From Neptunomonas japonica JAMM 1380 (lineage in GTDB: Bacteria > Pseudomonadota > Gammaproteobacteria > Pseudomonadales > Balneatricaceae): a stretch of 64,000 nucleotides of DNA. Shown piece after piece: positions 9,380-20,008 of the stretch. Numbering within the stretch: position 1 is the first letter of the stretch; each line of letters starts with the position of its first letter. Location: NCBI RefSeq assembly GCF_016592555.1, contig NZ_AP014546.1:3792501-3856500 (forward strand). Direction: 5' to 3'. Below the pieces are notes generated by a model. That model was given only the letters and a program-made list of their open reading frames with translations. It was not told the DNA's origin and made no database searches. A program made the position numbers and the translations under genes.

Positions 9380-10441
9380 CTACTTCTCTGGGCGAGGTGC
9401 GTAAGCAAATACGTCAGAGTGCATCTGCACTTGCTGCAGGCCTTTCTCTTCGCACGCATCCAATAGCGCATATATCATAGGAGGAGATCCACTGGCGTAC
9501 ACTTCAACGCTTTCAAGTGTAGCAAAATCATGTTTGATCGCATCAGGCAGCAGGTCAACACGCCCTGTCCAGCCGCAGCTGTCGCCCGGCTCACTGACTA
9601 CAGGGTGATAAGTAACATTATCGTTCTCTGCCGCCCATTGTTTTGGTAACTCAGGCAGATACAAGTCTGCAGCGATACGTGCGCCCCAGTAAATATGAAT
9701 AGGGTTTTTCACACCGCTAGCAAGTAGGTGCTCCATCATGCTTTTTACTTGCGAAAAGCCTGTACTTGCCGCGGCCAAAATAATCGTCTGGTCTGCTGCA
9801 AAGCTTGCTGCTTGTAGGTAGCAGTCGCCTTTTGGCAGTTCAACTTCTACACTCTTAGAACTCTGTAAATGCGCCAGAATCGCACTCGACAACTCACTCT
9901 CAGGTGCGTGCCTTACATGCAATTCAAGGTTACGCCCTGCTTCTGGCGCACTACCAATAGAAAATGCAGCTTGCTGACCATCAGGCATGACAATTTCGAG
10001 ATATTGACCAGCATAATAGCTTACCGACTGAGATGCTGTTGCTGGCAAAACCAGTGATACCCTATATACATCTTTGTTTAGCTTTTCAATTTGCGCAATA
10101 TCACAATTCAAACGTTTCACTTCTTGCTCTCCAGGGCGCTTCAGCCCTTTAATATTTACCCAACAATCACTGACGGGAACAGATGTACATGCCAAGCCTA
10201 AAACGTCAGCACTGCCTTCAACTTGATCGCTGCTGGCTACTAAATGCTTTTCTGGATAGCGCTGCAAGGCTTGACCTGACAGCAACTGGTATTCACATAT
10301 TTGGCATACGCCGTTTTGGCAACTCCTTGGCATAAGATAACCATAACGCTCCACAACCTGAAGTAGCGTTTCGTCGGGGTTGCACAATAGTGGCTGAGCC
10401 AGCTCATTTAAATACAGCTGTATCAGCGATTTTTTATTCAC
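9380..10441 (-). CDS. 2Fe-2S/FAD/NAD(P)H oxidoreductase of the flavin reductase type
   Basis: The 353-residue protein has three parts. An N-terminal plant-type ferredoxin domain carries C41-x4-C46-x2-C49 and C85 for one 2Fe-2S cluster. An FAD-binding domain follows (about 100-200, with YYAGQYLEI and AFSIGSAP). The C-terminal NAD(P)-binding domain runs from about 210 to 345 ([19 protein letters not shown]). It resembles CDP-6-deoxy-glucoseen reductase-like proteins and is longer than E. coli Fre, which lacks the ferredoxin domain. The start is GTG, overlapping the ubiD stop as GTGA, so the two are translationally coupled. A plausible role is supplying reduced flavin for UbiD cofactor formation, by analogy with ubiD-fre in E. 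coli; this is inference. Confidence 0.88.
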   Translation of the reverse strand: MNKKSLIQLYLNELAQPLLCNPDETLLQVVERYGYLMPRSCQNGVCQICEYQLLSGQALQRYPEKHLVASSDQVEGSADVLGLACTSVPVSDCWVNIKGLKRPGEQEVKRLNCDIAQIEKLNKDVYRVSLVLPATASQSVSYYAGQYLEIVMPDGQQAAFSIGSAPEAGRNLELHVRHAPESELSSAILAHLQSSKSVEVELPKGDCYLQAASFAADQTIILAAASTGFSQVKSMMEHLLASGVKNPIHIYWGARIAADLYLPELPKQWAAENDNVTYHPVVSEPGDSCGWTGRVDLLPDAIKHDFATLESVEVYASGSPPMIYALLDACEEKGLQQVQMHSDVFAYAPRPEK

Positions 10442-11937
10442 ACTTTACTCATTGTAGCATCCGGCATGATGCCAAGATCATCCCAAAGTTCATCGACACG
10501 CTGCTTAACATCCGCATCCATCTCGATAGGCTCGCCCCACTCTCGGGTGGTTTCACCCGGCCACTTATTGGTCGCGTCCATACCCATTTTAGAACCAAGG
10601 CCTGATACTGGCGAGGCAAAGTCTAAATAATCAATGGGGGTGTTGTCGATCAACAAGGTATCACGCGATGGATCCATCCGCGTTGTGATCGCCCAAATAA
10701 CATCGTTCCAATCTCGCGCATCCACATCATCATCGCAAACAATCACAAACTTGGTATACATAAACTGTCGCAAGAAAGACCATACACCCAACATAACGCG
10801 CTTTGCATGCCCTGGGTACTGCTTCTTCATGGTGACAACAGCCATCCGGTAAGAACACCCTTCTGGCGGCAGATAAAAATCAACAATTTCGGGAAATTGC
10901 TTTTGCAGGATTGGCACAAACACTTCGTTTAGTGCAACACCCAAAATGGCTGGCTCATCAGGTGGACGCCCGGTATAAGTACTGTGATATATCGGCGTAT
11001 CACGATGCGTAATGCGCTCAACAGTAAATACTGGAAAACTATCAACCTCATTGTAATAGCCAGTATGATCCCCAAACGGGCCTTCATCTGCCATTTCGTC
11101 AGGTGCGATGTAACCTTCAAGAATAAACTCGGCACTAGCAGGTACCTGCAAGTCATTACCTACACACGAAATAACTTCTGTTTTGCCTCCCCGTAACAAA
11201 CCTGCAAAAGCATATTCAGATAAAGTATCAGGCACAGGTGTTACCGCACCAAGAATAGTGGCAGGGTCAGCACCTAGCGCAACAGCAACCGGGAAGTTTT
11301 CACCGGGGTGTTTTTCTTTCCACTCGCGAAAATCGAGCGCTCCACCACGGTGCGCTAACCAGCGCATAATCAATTTATTTTTGCCAATCACTTGCTGACG
11401 ATAAATCCCAAGATTTTGGCGTTCTTTATTAGGGCCACGTGTAATGACCAAAGGCCACGTCACTAAGGGACCAGCATCGCCCGGCCAACATGTTTGAATT
11501 GGTAATGTACTTAAATCAACATCATCGCCTTCAATCACATGAGTCTGACAAGCAGCCTTTTTAACAACTTTAGGCCCCATGTTTAGCACTTGCTTAAACA
11601 CGGGCAGCTTTTCCCAGGCATCTTTCATGCCCTTAGGAGGCTCAGGTTCTTTTAGCATTGCCAGCACTTTACCAACTTCTCGTAGCGCTGAGACGCTTTC
11701 TTCACCCATACCCAACGCTACCCTTTCAGGCGTGCCAAACAAATTACCCAGTACTGGATAGTTATAACCTTTTGGATTCTCGAACAATAGCGCTGGCCCG
11801 CCTGCTCGCAAAGTACGGTCGCAAATTTCCGTCATCTCAAGATTAGGATCAATCTCTTGCTTAATGCGCTTAAGCTCACCTCTGGCTTCTAACAAAGCCA
11901 TAAAATCGCGTAGGTCGTTATATTTGAGATTCGACAT
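10438..11937 (-). CDS. ubiD: 4-hydroxy-3-polyprenylbenzoate decarboxylase
   Basis: UbiD removes the carboxyl group from the ubiquinone ring precursor, using prenylated FMN made by UbiX and a divalent metal. The 499 residues match E. coli UbiD closely in layout: [14 protein letters not shown] at the start, GIYRQQVIG and RWLAHRGGA in the cofactor domain, and [12 protein letters not shown] (about 290-301) with active-site acidic residues. It is the first gene of a two-gene unit with the reductase and lies downstream of rho on the same strand, an order I recall from Pseudomonas. Confidence 0.96.
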   Translation of the reverse strand: MSNLKYNDLRDFMALLEARGELKRIKQEIDPNLEMTEICDRTLRAGGPALLFENPKGYNYPVLGNLFGTPERVALGMGEESVSALREVGKVLAMLKEPEPPKGMKDAWEKLPVFKQVLNMGPKVVKKAACQTHVIEGDDVDLSTLPIQTCWPGDAGPLVTWPLVITRGPNKERQNLGIYRQQVIGKNKLIMRWLAHRGGALDFREWKEKHPGENFPVAVALGADPATILGAVTPVPDTLSEYAFAGLLRGGKTEVISCVGNDLQVPASAEFILEGYIAPDEMADEGPFGDHTGYYNEVDSFPVFTVERITHRDTPIYHSTYTGRPPDEPAILGVALNEVFVPILQKQFPEIVDFYLPPEGCSYRMAVVTMKKQYPGHAKRVMLGVWSFLRQFMYTKFVIVCDDDVDARDWNDVIWAITTRMDPSRDTLLIDNTPIDYLDFASPVSGLGSKMGMDATNKWPGETTREWGEPIEMDADVKQRVDELWDDLGIMPDATMSKV

Positions 11938-12020
11938 CAGTTAGAGCTCTTTTTTTACTAAGCGTTATTAATACAAGCAGTGACAAGGTTATTTACAAAC
12001 TCGGCAGCAGCACTGCCCAT

Positions 12021-12047
12021 AAAAAAGGGCAAGCACAAGCTCACCCT
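12021..12047 (-). terminator. rho terminator
   Basis: On the minus strand AAGGGTGAGC and GCTTGCCCTT pair around a short loop, with a small internal mismatch, and TTTTTT follows. It lies 20 bases after the rho stop codon and before ubiD. Confidence 0.75.
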
Positions 12048-12066
12048 TAATCACATATCTAGCAGC

Positions 12067-13326
12067 TTACTTTCGGCGCATCGACATAAAGAATTCATCA
12101 TTTGTTTTAAAATCTTTAAGCTTATCAATAACAAACTCAGTGGCCGCGGAGTCCTCCATAGAGTCCAGCAGCTTGCGCAGAATCCACATTCGTTGCAGTT
12201 CATCTTCAGATGTTAGCAAGTCTTCACGGCGTGTGCCTGAACGACGGATGTTAATGGCAGGATAGATACGCTTCTCAGCAGTTTTACGGTCTAGGTGCAC
12301 TTCAGAGTTACCTGTACCTTTAAACTCTTCAAAGATAACTTCATCCATCTTCGAGCCAGTATCAACCAGCGCAGTCGCGATAATAGTTAAACTACCACCT
12401 TCTTCAATATTACGTGCCGCACCAAAGAAACGCTTAGGGCGCTCTAATGCATGCGCATCAACACCACCGGTTAGCACCTTACCGGAAGAAGGAATAACTG
12501 TGTTATATGCACGAGCCAAACGTGTAATAGAATCAAGCAAGATAACAACATCCTTCTTATGCTCAGTAAGGCGCTTCGCTTTCTCAATAACCATTTCTGC
12601 AACTTGTACGTGACGTGATGGCGGTTCATCAAAGGTAGATGCCACTACTTCGCCGCGCACTGTACGCTGCATTTCTGTTACTTCCTCAGGACGCTCATCA
12701 ATCAATAATACAATGAGGTGACACTCAGGGTTGTTACGCGTGATGCTGTTAGCAATATTCTGCAGCATCAGGGTTTTACCTGCTTTAGGCGGAGATACCA
12801 CTAAAGCACGCTGACCTTTACCCATTGGACTAACGAGATCCAAAATTCGTGCGGTAATATCTTCTGTACTGCCATTACCTTGCTCCATACGTAAACGCTT
12901 TTGCGCAAATAATGGTGTCAGGTTTTCAAACAGTATTTTATTTTTTGCGTTTTCCGGGCGATCAAAGTTAATTTGATTAACTTTAAGTAATGCAAAATAG
13001 CGTTCGCTGTCTTTTGGCGGACGAATTTTACCGGAAATAGTATCACCGGTACGCAAGTTAAAGCGTCTGATTTGGCTCGGTGAAACATAAATATCATCAG
13101 GGCCGGCAAGGTAAGAGCAATCTGCTGAGCGCAAGAAACCGAAACCATCCTGGAGAATTTCCAGCACACCATCGCCATGAATATCTTCGCCGCTCTTAGA
13201 ATGCTTCTTCAAGATGGCAAAAATCACATCTTGTTTACGAGAGCGGGCTAAGTTATCTAGGCCCATTTCTTTTGCAATATCGAGAAGCTCGGGAACGCTT
13301 TTAGTTTTTAATTCGGTAAGATTCAT
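12067..13326 (-). CDS. rho: transcription termination factor Rho
   Basis: Rho is the hexameric RNA-dependent ATPase that ends many transcripts. The 419-residue protein has the N-terminal Rho_N helix bundle (1-45), an RNA-binding cold-shock-like domain (about 50-125, with DGFGFLRS) and the ATPase core. The core carries Walker A PPKAGKT (179-185), Walker [16 protein letters not shown] and the Q and R loops. It follows trxA on the same strand, separated by a 211-base leader with an imperfect hairpin. A leader is common for rho, which is autoregulated in E. coli. Confidence 0.97.
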   Translation of the reverse strand: MNLTELKTKSVPELLDIAKEMGLDNLARSRKQDVIFAILKKHSKSGEDIHGDGVLEILQDGFGFLRSADCSYLAGPDDIYVSPSQIRRFNLRTGDTISGKIRPPKDSERYFALLKVNQINFDRPENAKNKILFENLTPLFAQKRLRMEQGNGSTEDITARILDLVSPMGKGQRALVVSPPKAGKTLMLQNIANSITRNNPECHLIVLLIDERPEEVTEMQRTVRGEVVASTFDEPPSRHVQVAEMVIEKAKRLTEHKKDVVILLDSITRLARAYNTVIPSSGKVLTGGVDAHALERPKRFFGAARNIEEGGSLTIIATALVDTGSKMDEVIFEEFKGTGNSEVHLDRKTAEKRIYPAINIRRSGTRREDLLTSEDELQRMWILRKLLDSMEDSAATEFVIDKLKDFKTNDEFFMSMRRK

Positions 13327-13473
13327 ATATTTTGAGGTGAGTAACTAAGTAGGATAATAATTGAGAAAAGAGGGAAAATTCGAAAGAGTATATGTAAAGA
13401 ACTGAAACGCTCAAATACTGAACAGAAGCGCCAGACAAATCAAATATAGAAGGTTGTATCGCGAGTGTCTAGT

Positions 13474-13519
13474 AAAACGGAGAAGATAATTACTAAAGTT
13501 GCTATTTCTTCCCCGTTTT
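13474..13519 (-). other. imperfect hairpin in the trxA-rho intergenic leader
   Basis: The 13-base arms at 13474-13486 and 13507-13519 pair with one mismatch around a 20-base loop, starting 19 bases after the trxA stop codon. No T run follows on the minus strand, so it looks more like an mRNA 3' end stabiliser, a Rho-dependent site or part of the rho leader than an intrinsic terminator. Confidence 0.45.
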
Positions 13520-13537
13520 CATCTAGCTTTACATAAC

Positions 13538-13864
13538 TTATAGGTTTGAATCAATAAAAGCAGACAACTGCGATTTTGATAGTGCACCTACTTTAGTCGC
13601 CTCAACATTGCCGCCTTTAAACAGCATTAATGTTGGAATACCACGAATACCAAACTTAGGTGGTGTTTCACTGTTCTCATCGATATTCAGCTTACAGATT
13701 TTCAAACGACCTTCGTAATCTTTAGCGATCTCTTCCAGCACTGGCGCAATCATTTTACACGGACCACACCACTCTGCCCAGTAATCAACCAGCACAGCAG
13801 TATCTGCTTTTAGAACATCTTCATCAAAAGATGCATCAGTAACATTAACGATATTTTCGCTCAT
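13538..13864 (-). CDS. trxA: thioredoxin 1
   Basis: This cytosolic dithiol reductant has 108 residues, with the active site WCGPCK (C33 and C36), the structural motif YWAEWC and the cis-proline loop [11 protein letters not shown]. The ribosome binding site GGAGAGG precedes the ATG. It lies upstream of rho, as in E. coli, and is divergent from ppx. Confidence 0.97.
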   Translation of the reverse strand: MSENIVNVTDASFDEDVLKADTAVLVDYWAEWCGPCKMIAPVLEEIAKDYEGRLKICKLNIDENSETPPKFGIRGIPTLMLFKGGNVEATKVGALSKSQLSAFIDSNL

Positions 13865-13916
13865 TTAACCTCTCCAAACGCACCAGAAACGCTGAGTGCT
13901 TTCAAAACAAAGCAAG

Positions 13917-13925
13917 ATGATACCA
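13917..13925 (-). promoter_or_regulatory. candidate trxA promoter, extended -10
   Basis: The minus strand reads TGGTATCAT, a TG-extended -10 box matching five of six bases, about 52 bases before the trxA ATG. No strong -35 was seen. Confidence 0.4.
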
Positions 13926-14042
13926 TCTGAATGAAATAAATGTGAACTCTCTTCATTCATTGAGCTAATTCACTGAATATGTCTTTTTGTTCTGATACTC
14001 TTGGATTTTTACACCGCTAACGCTAAAGAGAAGATTAGCTTA

Positions 14043-15563
14043 ATGCACAATTCAGAAAATCATACAGATTCAGTACCGGACGACTCACTTCTCGCCGCTA
14101 TTGACCTGGGCTCTAATAGTTTCCACATCGTTGTTGCCCGCCTCTCTCAAGGAGAGCTTTCTACCGTCGATATCATGTCAGAAAAAGTACAGTTAGGTGC
14201 TGGCATAGGTCCTGATAAAAAACTTTCTTGCGAGGCGATGGAAAGAGGCCTTAGCTGTTTAAGCCGGTTTTCACAGCTGTTGAGTGATTTACCACATGAC
14301 GCTGTAAAAATCGTTGCTACAAATGCACTTCGAGAAGCCGCCAACCGTTACACTTTCACCGAACAAGCCGAAAAAATACTGGGTATTCCTATTGAAATTA
14401 TTGCCGGCCGCGAAGAGGCCCGGCTAATCTACTTAGGCGTATCCCATACTCTGGCCAATACCACGGGAGCCCGACTGGTAATAGATATTGGCGGCGGCAG
14501 TACCGAATGTATTATCGGTGAGCATTTTGAGCCACTTGAGATGGAAAGCCTGCATATGGGGTGCGTGAGTTATACGCGCCGCTTCTTCAGCGATGGCCGC
14601 ATCAATGAAAAAAACTTCAAACATGCTGAACATGCTGCGATGCGTGAGTTGCTTTCTATCCGAGAGCGCTATAAAAAAGCCGGCTGGGCTACGAGCGTTG
14701 GTTCTTCCGGCACGATAAAAGCCATAAAAAACGCCTGCATTGCCAGCGGATTTAGCGAAGAGCGCATCACTCGCAAAGGGTTAGAGCAACTAAAAAAACA
14801 GATCCTCACATTCGACACCTTATCAGAACTTGATATCGATGGTGTCAAAGCAGAAAGAGCTGCCATTTTACCGGCAGGACTAGCAATACTCATCGCGTTA
14901 TTTCAATCATTGAAAATAGAAGAAATGACTTTTTCTGATGGCGCACTACGTGAAGGTCTACTCTACGATATGGCTGGGCGCTTACGCCACGAAGATATAC
15001 GCGAGCGCTCAATATCCGCTCTAATGAAACGTTACCATGTGGACGAAGCTCACGCTCAACGTGTTGAGCACACCGCATTGGCAGCGCTAGCACAAGTAAA
15101 TAAAGCGTGGGGGCTTACCTCACCCTCCCATCAAGAGATGCTGAGCTGGGCAACCCGCACGCATGAAATAGGCTTAACCATTGCACACAGCCAATACCAT
15201 AAACACAGCGCTTACTTACTACAGCACTCTGACCTTGCAGGCTTTACCAAATCAGAGCAGCAGCTTCTTGCGTTTTTAGTTCGAGGAAATCGCCGTAAAT
15301 TTCCAAAAGGTGATTACAAACAGCTACCTGAACGCCGTAAAGATGCCTATAAGAGACTATGCGTCTTGCTCAGGTTATCCGTTATTTTGCATCGTAGTCG
15401 TAATGCCTCTGCTCTGCCTGCATTTACATTAAAAGCAGATGGTAAGAAACTAAATCTAAACTTTGCGAAAGGTGTACTGATAGAACACCCATTGACTCAA
15501 GCTGATCTTGAACAAGAGATAGACTACCTAAAAAATGCAGATATTAAACTAAGCATCAGTTAG
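14043..15563 (+). CDS. ppx: exopolyphosphatase (Ppx/GppA family)
   Basis: The 506-residue protein releases phosphate from polyphosphate ends or hydrolyses pppGpp; the two activities are hard to separate by sequence. It has the actin-fold phosphate motif AAIDLGSNSFHIVVAR (about 19-34), the second motif VIDIGGGSTE and the catalytic-glutamate region TNALREA. The C-terminal HD-like domain contains RTHEIG and the ridge around HSAYLLQHSDL. I use the ATG at 14043, with AGAGAAG 9 bases upstream; an earlier in-frame TTG at 14001 is less likely. It is divergent from trxA. The neighbouring ppk found in Pseudomonas is absent. Confidence 0.93.
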   Translation: MHNSENHTDSVPDDSLLAAIDLGSNSFHIVVARLSQGELSTVDIMSEKVQLGAGIGPDKKLSCEAMERGLSCLSRFSQLLSDLPHDAVKIVATNALREAANRYTFTEQAEKILGIPIEIIAGREEARLIYLGVSHTLANTTGARLVIDIGGGSTECIIGEHFEPLEMESLHMGCVSYTRRFFSDGRINEKNFKHAEHAAMRELLSIRERYKKAGWATSVGSSGTIKAIKNACIASGFSEERITRKGLEQLKKQILTFDTLSELDIDGVKAERAAILPAGLAILIALFQSLKIEEMTFSDGALREGLLYDMAGRLRHEDIRERSISALMKRYHVDEAHAQRVEHTALAALAQVNKAWGLTSPSHQEMLSWATRTHEIGLTIAHSQYHKHSAYLLQHSDLAGFTKSEQQLLAFLVRGNRRKFPKGDYKQLPERRKDAYKRLCVLLRLSVILHRSRNASALPAFTLKADGKKLNLNFAKGVLIEHPLTQADLEQEIDYLKNADIKLSIS

Positions 15564-15594
15564 TCCGCCATAAAGCTATACGCGCTATAAACGA

Positions 15595-15631
15595 AAAAGC
15601 CCCTGCTTATGTGAATAAGCAGGGGCTTTTT
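15595..15631. terminator. bidirectional terminator between ppx and pckA
   Basis: A perfect 16-bp stem (AAAAGCCCCTGCTTAT and its complement) with a 4-base loop has an A run before and a T run after. It serves the convergent ppx and pckA transcripts. Confidence 0.93.
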
Positions 15632-15645
15632 GTATCAGTCGTTAC

Positions 15646-17193
15646 TTAAACTTTAGGGCCGGCATCAATAATGTCCGTAGAAACACCTTCAAACTTCGTG
15701 AAGTTGTTCACAAACTGACCAATCAAGTCACGTGCAGCAGCATCATAAGCTGATTTATCTTCCCATGTATCACGAGGATTCAACAAGGCTGAATCAACAC
15801 CCGGTACAGAAGTAGGAACGGTCAAGTTAATACCCGGTAACTGCTGGGTTTCAACACCTTTCAATGCACCACTCTGAATTGCAGCAATCACACCACGTGT
15901 TGTTGGAATACTGAAACGCTGTCCAGTTCCATAAGATCCACCTGTCCAACCGGTATTAACCAGATAAACCTGAGAGTCAAACTCTTCAACACGCTTCATC
16001 AACAGCTCAGCGTATACGCGAGCAGGGCGTGGAAAGAACGGAGCGCCAAAGCAAGTAGAGAAAGTGGATTTAATACCACCACCAGAACCCATTTCAGTAG
16101 ACCCTACCAATGCTGTGTAGCCAGACAAGAAATGATAAGCCGCTGCTTCTTTTGTCAAAATAGACACAGGAGGCAAAACACCCGTCAAATCACATGTAAG
16201 GAAAACAACGGCTTTTGGTTCGCCACCCATATTAGTAGCAGAGCGCTTTTCAACATGCTCTAGTGGGTATGCACAACGACCATTCTCAGTGAGAGAAGTA
16301 TCATCGTAGTCCGCTTTACGATTATCATCTAGCTTTACGTTTTCAACGATTCCGCCAAAACGAATAGCATCCCAAATGATAGGCTCGTTTTTCTGGCTCA
16401 GGTTGATCGTCTTCGCGTAACAACCACCTTCCAAGTTAAAGACAACGCCTTTACCCCAACCATGCTCATCATCACCAATGAGGTAACATGTAGGATCTGC
16501 AGATAAGGTCGTTTTGCCTGTACCTGATAACCCGAAGAACAATGTAGTATTGCCATCTTCGCCAATGTTTGCTGAGCAATGCATAGGCAATACATCTTTT
16601 TCAGGAAGCAAGAAGTTCTGTACAGAGAACATCGCTTTCTTCATTTCACCCGCATAACGCATACCGGCCAACAAAACTTTACGTTTAGCAAAGTTAAGGA
16701 TGACACAGCCTTCACTGTTAGTGCCATCACGCTCAGGTACGCATTCAAAGTCAGCAGCATTAATGATCTGCCACTCTTCTTTCGCTTTTGGGTTGTATTC
16801 TTGTGGACGGATAAACAGGTTCTGACCGAACAAGTTCTGCCATGCTGTTTCTGTTGACATTTTTACGGCTAGGTACTGATTTGGATCAGAGCCCACATGA
16901 ACATTAGCTACAAAGTGTTCTTTGCTAGCCAAGTACTCTTCAACACGATTCCAAAGAGCATCAAATTTATCGGCATCGAATGGGCGGTTAATGCTACCCC
17001 AGTCAATAGAATCAGCAGTGCTAGGTTCTTCTACGATAAAGCGATCCATCGGAGAACGCCCTGTGCGCTTACCAGTAGTTACTACTAGTGCGCCGGAATC
17101 TGCCAGCGTTCCTTCGCCACGGCTAATTGCCTGTTCCACGAGCTCAGCACGGGTCAGATTAAAGTGTACGGTATTCTCAGTTTCTTTGGTCAT
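15646..17193 (-). CDS. pckA: phosphoenolpyruvate carboxykinase (ATP)
   Basis: PckA converts oxaloacetate and ATP to phosphoenolpyruvate, CO2 and ADP, the entry step of gluconeogenesis from organic acids. The 515 residues include the substrate motif TGRSPMDRF (about 44-52), the P-loop [11 protein letters not shown] (221-231), the metal-binding DDEHGW (241-246) and the adenine-binding C-terminal region. A weak AAGGGA site lies about 10 bases before the ATG. Gluconeogenesis fits the C4-dicarboxylate uptake module encoded 20 kb away. Confidence 0.97.
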   Translation of the reverse strand: MTKETENTVHFNLTRAELVEQAISRGEGTLADSGALVVTTGKRTGRSPMDRFIVEEPSTADSIDWGSINRPFDADKFDALWNRVEEYLASKEHFVANVHVGSDPNQYLAVKMSTETAWQNLFGQNLFIRPQEYNPKAKEEWQIINAADFECVPERDGTNSEGCVILNFAKRKVLLAGMRYAGEMKKAMFSVQNFLLPEKDVLPMHCSANIGEDGNTTLFFGLSGTGKTTLSADPTCYLIGDDEHGWGKGVVFNLEGGCYAKTINLSQKNEPIIWDAIRFGGIVENVKLDDNRKADYDDTSLTENGRCAYPLEHVEKRSATNMGGEPKAVVFLTCDLTGVLPPVSILTKEAAAYHFLSGYTALVGSTEMGSGGGIKSTFSTCFGAPFFPRPARVYAELLMKRVEEFDSQVYLVNTGWTGGSYGTGQRFSIPTTRGVIAAIQSGALKGVETQQLPGINLTVPTSVPGVDSALLNPRDTWEDKSAYDAAARDLIGQFVNNFTKFEGVSTDIIDAGPKV

Positions 17194-17325
17194 TCTGTGG
17201 ATTCCCTTGGCTCGGCGCCAAAAAACGTTACCTAAAAAGCAAAAAACCCCTTTATTCTGCGTATAACCGACAGTGAGTAATTATTTGGGGATGCATATTA
17301 TTACAAAAAGTTGCGATTTATGCCA

Positions 17326-17354
17326 TGCCAAAACCGCAGATCCGCGGCTTGGCA
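17326..17354 (-). terminator. possible weak hairpin after hslO
   Basis: TGCCA...CCGC pairs with GCGG...TGGCA around a 6-base loop, with an internal loop, 15 bases beyond the hslO stop codon. There is no T run on the minus strand, so termination is doubtful. Confidence 0.3.
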
Positions 17355-17369
17355 GCCATCACATCCGCA

Positions 17370-18242
17370 TCAATGCAGCTGATCAGATTTAGGCACATGC
17401 GCCGAATCTGAAAACATCGCTCGAATATCTGTTTCATCAAAGGTGTAATGCTCGTTGCAAAATTGACAAGCAACATCGATAAGACCTTGTTTTTCAATAA
17501 TTTCGAGCAATTCGTCTTGTGTTAGAAACTGTAAGCTATTGGCACTTCTCTCTCGCGAGCAATCACATTTGAATTCAACTGAATCAGGATCATACAAACG
17601 ACATTGCTCTTGATGGAATAGACGAAAGAGTAATGCGTCGTTATCTAATTCCAACAATTCTTCTGCTTTGAGCGTCGCACCAATCTGTTCAATATGCTCC
17701 CAATCATTTTTAGCAGTGCCTGCTGCAGGCATAACCTGTAATAAGAAGCCAGAAGCACGGTTCTCATCAGCCGCCAAATGAATTTGCGTTGGTAATTGCT
17801 CAGACCGCTCAAAATAGTCAGCTAAACAAGCCGCCAACGTTTCTTTTTCTAGAGGTACAATCCCCTGATAACGCTGCCCAACTTCTGGCTCAATAGTTAT
17901 AACTAGGTGGCCATCACCGATCAGCTCAATAATGCCAGCATTCTCATCAATATCACCTTCATATCTGGCTATACCCCGGCATTCACGCTTATTGTTCACT
18001 TCAGCCATCAATGCACTAACAGCTCCCGTACCTTGAGCTTGTAACAGGAGTCGCCCATCAAACTTTAAGGTAGTGCTGAGCAATGCTACTGCGGCTAGCA
18101 TCTCTCCTAATGCATTACGTATCGCTGTTGGATAGTCATGTAGCGCGAGCATATCCTGATAGGTTTTGTCCAAACCCACCAACACACCCCGGATATCGAG
18201 ATCATCAAATAAAATACGCTGAATTTGATCAGGGTTACTCAT
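17370..18242 (-). CDS. hslO: redox-regulated chaperone Hsp33
   Basis: Hsp33 is a cytosolic holdase activated by oxidation and heat. The 290-residue protein ends in the zinc-binding redox switch with C226-x-C228 and C259-x2-C262, all four cysteines intact. The N-terminal chaperone domain contains FDGRLLLQAQGTG. It follows hslR on the same strand, in the order yrfG-hslR-hslO-pckA, as in E. coli. Confidence 0.96.
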   Translation of the reverse strand: MSNPDQIQRILFDDLDIRGVLVGLDKTYQDMLALHDYPTAIRNALGEMLAAVALLSTTLKFDGRLLLQAQGTGAVSALMAEVNNKRECRGIARYEGDIDENAGIIELIGDGHLVITIEPEVGQRYQGIVPLEKETLAACLADYFERSEQLPTQIHLAADENRASGFLLQVMPAAGTAKNDWEHIEQIGATLKAEELLELDNDALLFRLFHQEQCRLYDPDSVEFKCDCSRERSANSLQFLTQDELLEIIEKQGLIDVACQFCNEHYTFDETDIRAMFSDSAHVPKSDQLH

Positions 18243-18317
18243 ATTGCCAATTTCTCACTTTACAAAAATTATTCGTTGTCCATTTTACCACAAAGTTTTT
18301 GCTGTAAACGCTAGCAA

Positions 18318-18713
18318 TTATCCTCTTTGTAGCTCTTTAACACCTAACAACTGACGGCGGCTACGTTTATCCGGCTTATGTCCAGGGCTTAGATCAGCAC
18401 CTTTTAATGCTTTTCGTTGCAGTGCTTCTTTTTCTCGACGCTCCAGGCTATCTGCCGTTTCTTCATATAATAGCTGTGCGTCGGCGGCACCACGGCGCTG
18501 CTCAGATAAAGCTTTTACAATAACAACACGCTGGTCAAAGCCTTGTCGAATTTGCAGCGTAGCGCCTAACTCAACTACTTTACTGCACTTAGCTCGCTGC
18601 CCTTCATAATGCACTTTCCCACCATCAACCATCTGCTTGGCAATGGCGCGGGTTTTATAAAAACGCGCTGCCCATAACCACTTATCTAGACGGACTTTCA
18701 CCTGTTCAGACAT
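18318..18713 (-). CDS. hslR: ribosome-associated heat shock protein Hsp15
   Basis: Hsp15 is an S4-domain RNA-binding protein that binds free 50S subunits carrying a blocked nascent chain. The 131 residues begin with the S4 fold (VRLDKWLWAARFYKTRAIAKQMVDGGKV) and end in a basic tail. I choose the ATG at 18713, which overlaps the yrfG stop by one base (TGATG) and has AAGGAG at a 7-base spacing. The GTG one codon earlier is spaced too closely. Confidence 0.93.
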   Translation of the reverse strand: MSEQVKVRLDKWLWAARFYKTRAIAKQMVDGGKVHYEGQRAKCSKVVELGATLQIRQGFDQRVVIVKALSEQRRGAADAQLLYEETADSLERREKEALQRKALKGADLSPGHKPDKRSRRQLLGVKELQRG

Positions 18714-19390
18714 CACTTTTCTCCTTCAGGTTTAAGCTCACTGAAGTGCTCTAGCGCATCAAACTCATCGATATCACGTAGTGGGCTTTGGCTATCAGGT
18801 TGTGATATAGCTAATAAATAACGGATACCATACTTTTTCGCTGATGCTAAAACAGACAAGCTATCATCTATCAACAGAGTCCGCTGAGGGTTAAAAGGTT
18901 CTACTTCCTGCAGTTTTGTCCAAAAAACCAGATCTTCTTTAGGTAGACCAAAATCATGCGAGCAAACAATTGAATCAACACGCTCGGCTAAATCAGTCCT
19001 TTCTAGTTTTAATGAAAGGCTACCACGATGCGCATTAGTCACTATCACTGAACGCATGCCCGCTGCTTTCACTTGTTTAAGAAAGTCCTGTACATGCGGC
19101 CTAAAAGCGATGCGATCCGCCACTTCTTTTTTTAGAGCAACGATATCGACGTTTAACTCTTGCGACCAGTAATCCAAGCAATACCAGTTCAGCGTTCCAT
19201 ATTCCTTCATGATGCGCTCGTGTAACCACTCTCTCGCCTCCTTCGTATCCATTTTATGGATATCCGCGTAGCGTACCGGCAAATGCTCTAACCAGAAGAA
19301 AGAGTCAAAGTGTAAGTCCAGCAGAGTTCCGTCCATATCTAACAAAACAGTATCAATACTGGACCAATCAAGCGTAGCAGGTACAATCAC
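18713..19390 (-). CDS. yrfG: HAD-family GMP/IMP nucleotidase
   Basis: The 225-residue haloacid-dehalogenase protein carries motif I LLDMDGTLLD, motif II VTNAH, a motif III lysine and motif IV LLIDDS. Its position before hslR matches E. coli yrfG, which dephosphorylates GMP and IMP. The start is GTG with AGAGG seven bases upstream. Its 5' end is only 29 bases from divergent nudE, so the two promoters must overlap. Confidence 0.88.
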   Translation of the reverse strand: MIVPATLDWSSIDTVLLDMDGTLLDLHFDSFFWLEHLPVRYADIHKMDTKEAREWLHERIMKEYGTLNWYCLDYWSQELNVDIVALKKEVADRIAFRPHVQDFLKQVKAAGMRSVIVTNAHRGSLSLKLERTDLAERVDSIVCSHDFGLPKEDLVFWTKLQEVEPFNPQRTLLIDDSLSVLASAKKYGIRYLLAISQPDSQSPLRDIDEFDALEHFSELKPEGEK

Positions 19391-19419
19391 ATCAATGCCT
19401 CTTATATCAATCCATCAGA

Positions 19420-19983
19420 ATGGATATCAGTATGCCCGTGAAACCCGAGATTTTGAAGGTCACACCTACCGCCCGCAGTCGTCTATTTCAAGTAGAGGAA
19501 TTAGAATTACGCTTTAGCAATGGCGTAGAAAGGACTTATGAACGCTTAGCATCACGCGGTAACGGCGCTGTTATGATTATTGCCATCGATGCAGAAGATA
19601 ATGTCATTCTGATTCGAGAATATGCCGGCGGTATTGAAGATTATACGCTAACACTCCCCAAAGGCTTGATCGACCCTGGCGAGACAGCAGAAATTGCTGC
19701 CGATAGAGAGCTCAAGGAAGAGGCGGGCTTTGGTGCAAACAAGCTCGATTTTTTAAAAGAGATGACATCCGCACCCAATTATATGGGGCACCGTATTTCA
19801 GCGATTATTGCTCGAGACCTCTACCCTTGTAAGCTTGAGGGAGATGAACCAGAACCAATGGAAGTGGTTCATTGGCCGCTATCAAATATAGAAGAGCTCA
19901 TAGCTCTACCCGAGTTCACAGAAGGACGAGCCATTGCAGCCTTGTATATGACTCGCCACTTTCTATCGACTGAAAGCAAGTAG
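19420..19983 (+). CDS. nudE: ADP compounds hydrolase NudE (Nudix)
   Basis: The 187-residue protein has a complete Nudix box starting at GLIDPGETAE and ending RELKEEAG (about residues 86-108), with the catalytic REx2EE. The flanking GYENYTL-type segment here reads EYAGGIEDYTLTLPKG. NudE hydrolyses ADP-ribose, NADH and related compounds. It is divergent from yrfG; in E. coli igaA lies between these genes and is missing here. Met5 at 19432 is an alternative start. Confidence 0.92.
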   Translation: MDISMPVKPEILKVTPTARSRLFQVEELELRFSNGVERTYERLASRGNGAVMIIAIDAEDNVILIREYAGGIEDYTLTLPKGLIDPGETAEIAADRELKEEAGFGANKLDFLKEMTSAPNYMGHRISAIIARDLYPCKLEGDEPEPMEVVHWPLSNIEELIALPEFTEGRAIAALYMTRHFLSTESK

Positions 19984-20008
19984 CGCAACAATTACTCAAT
20001 AACAAAGC

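Noticed and set aside
9869..10057. Small plus-strand frame inside the reductase gene
   Set aside because: No ribosome binding site and no hydrophobic or family pattern; the minus-strand gene explains the sequence.
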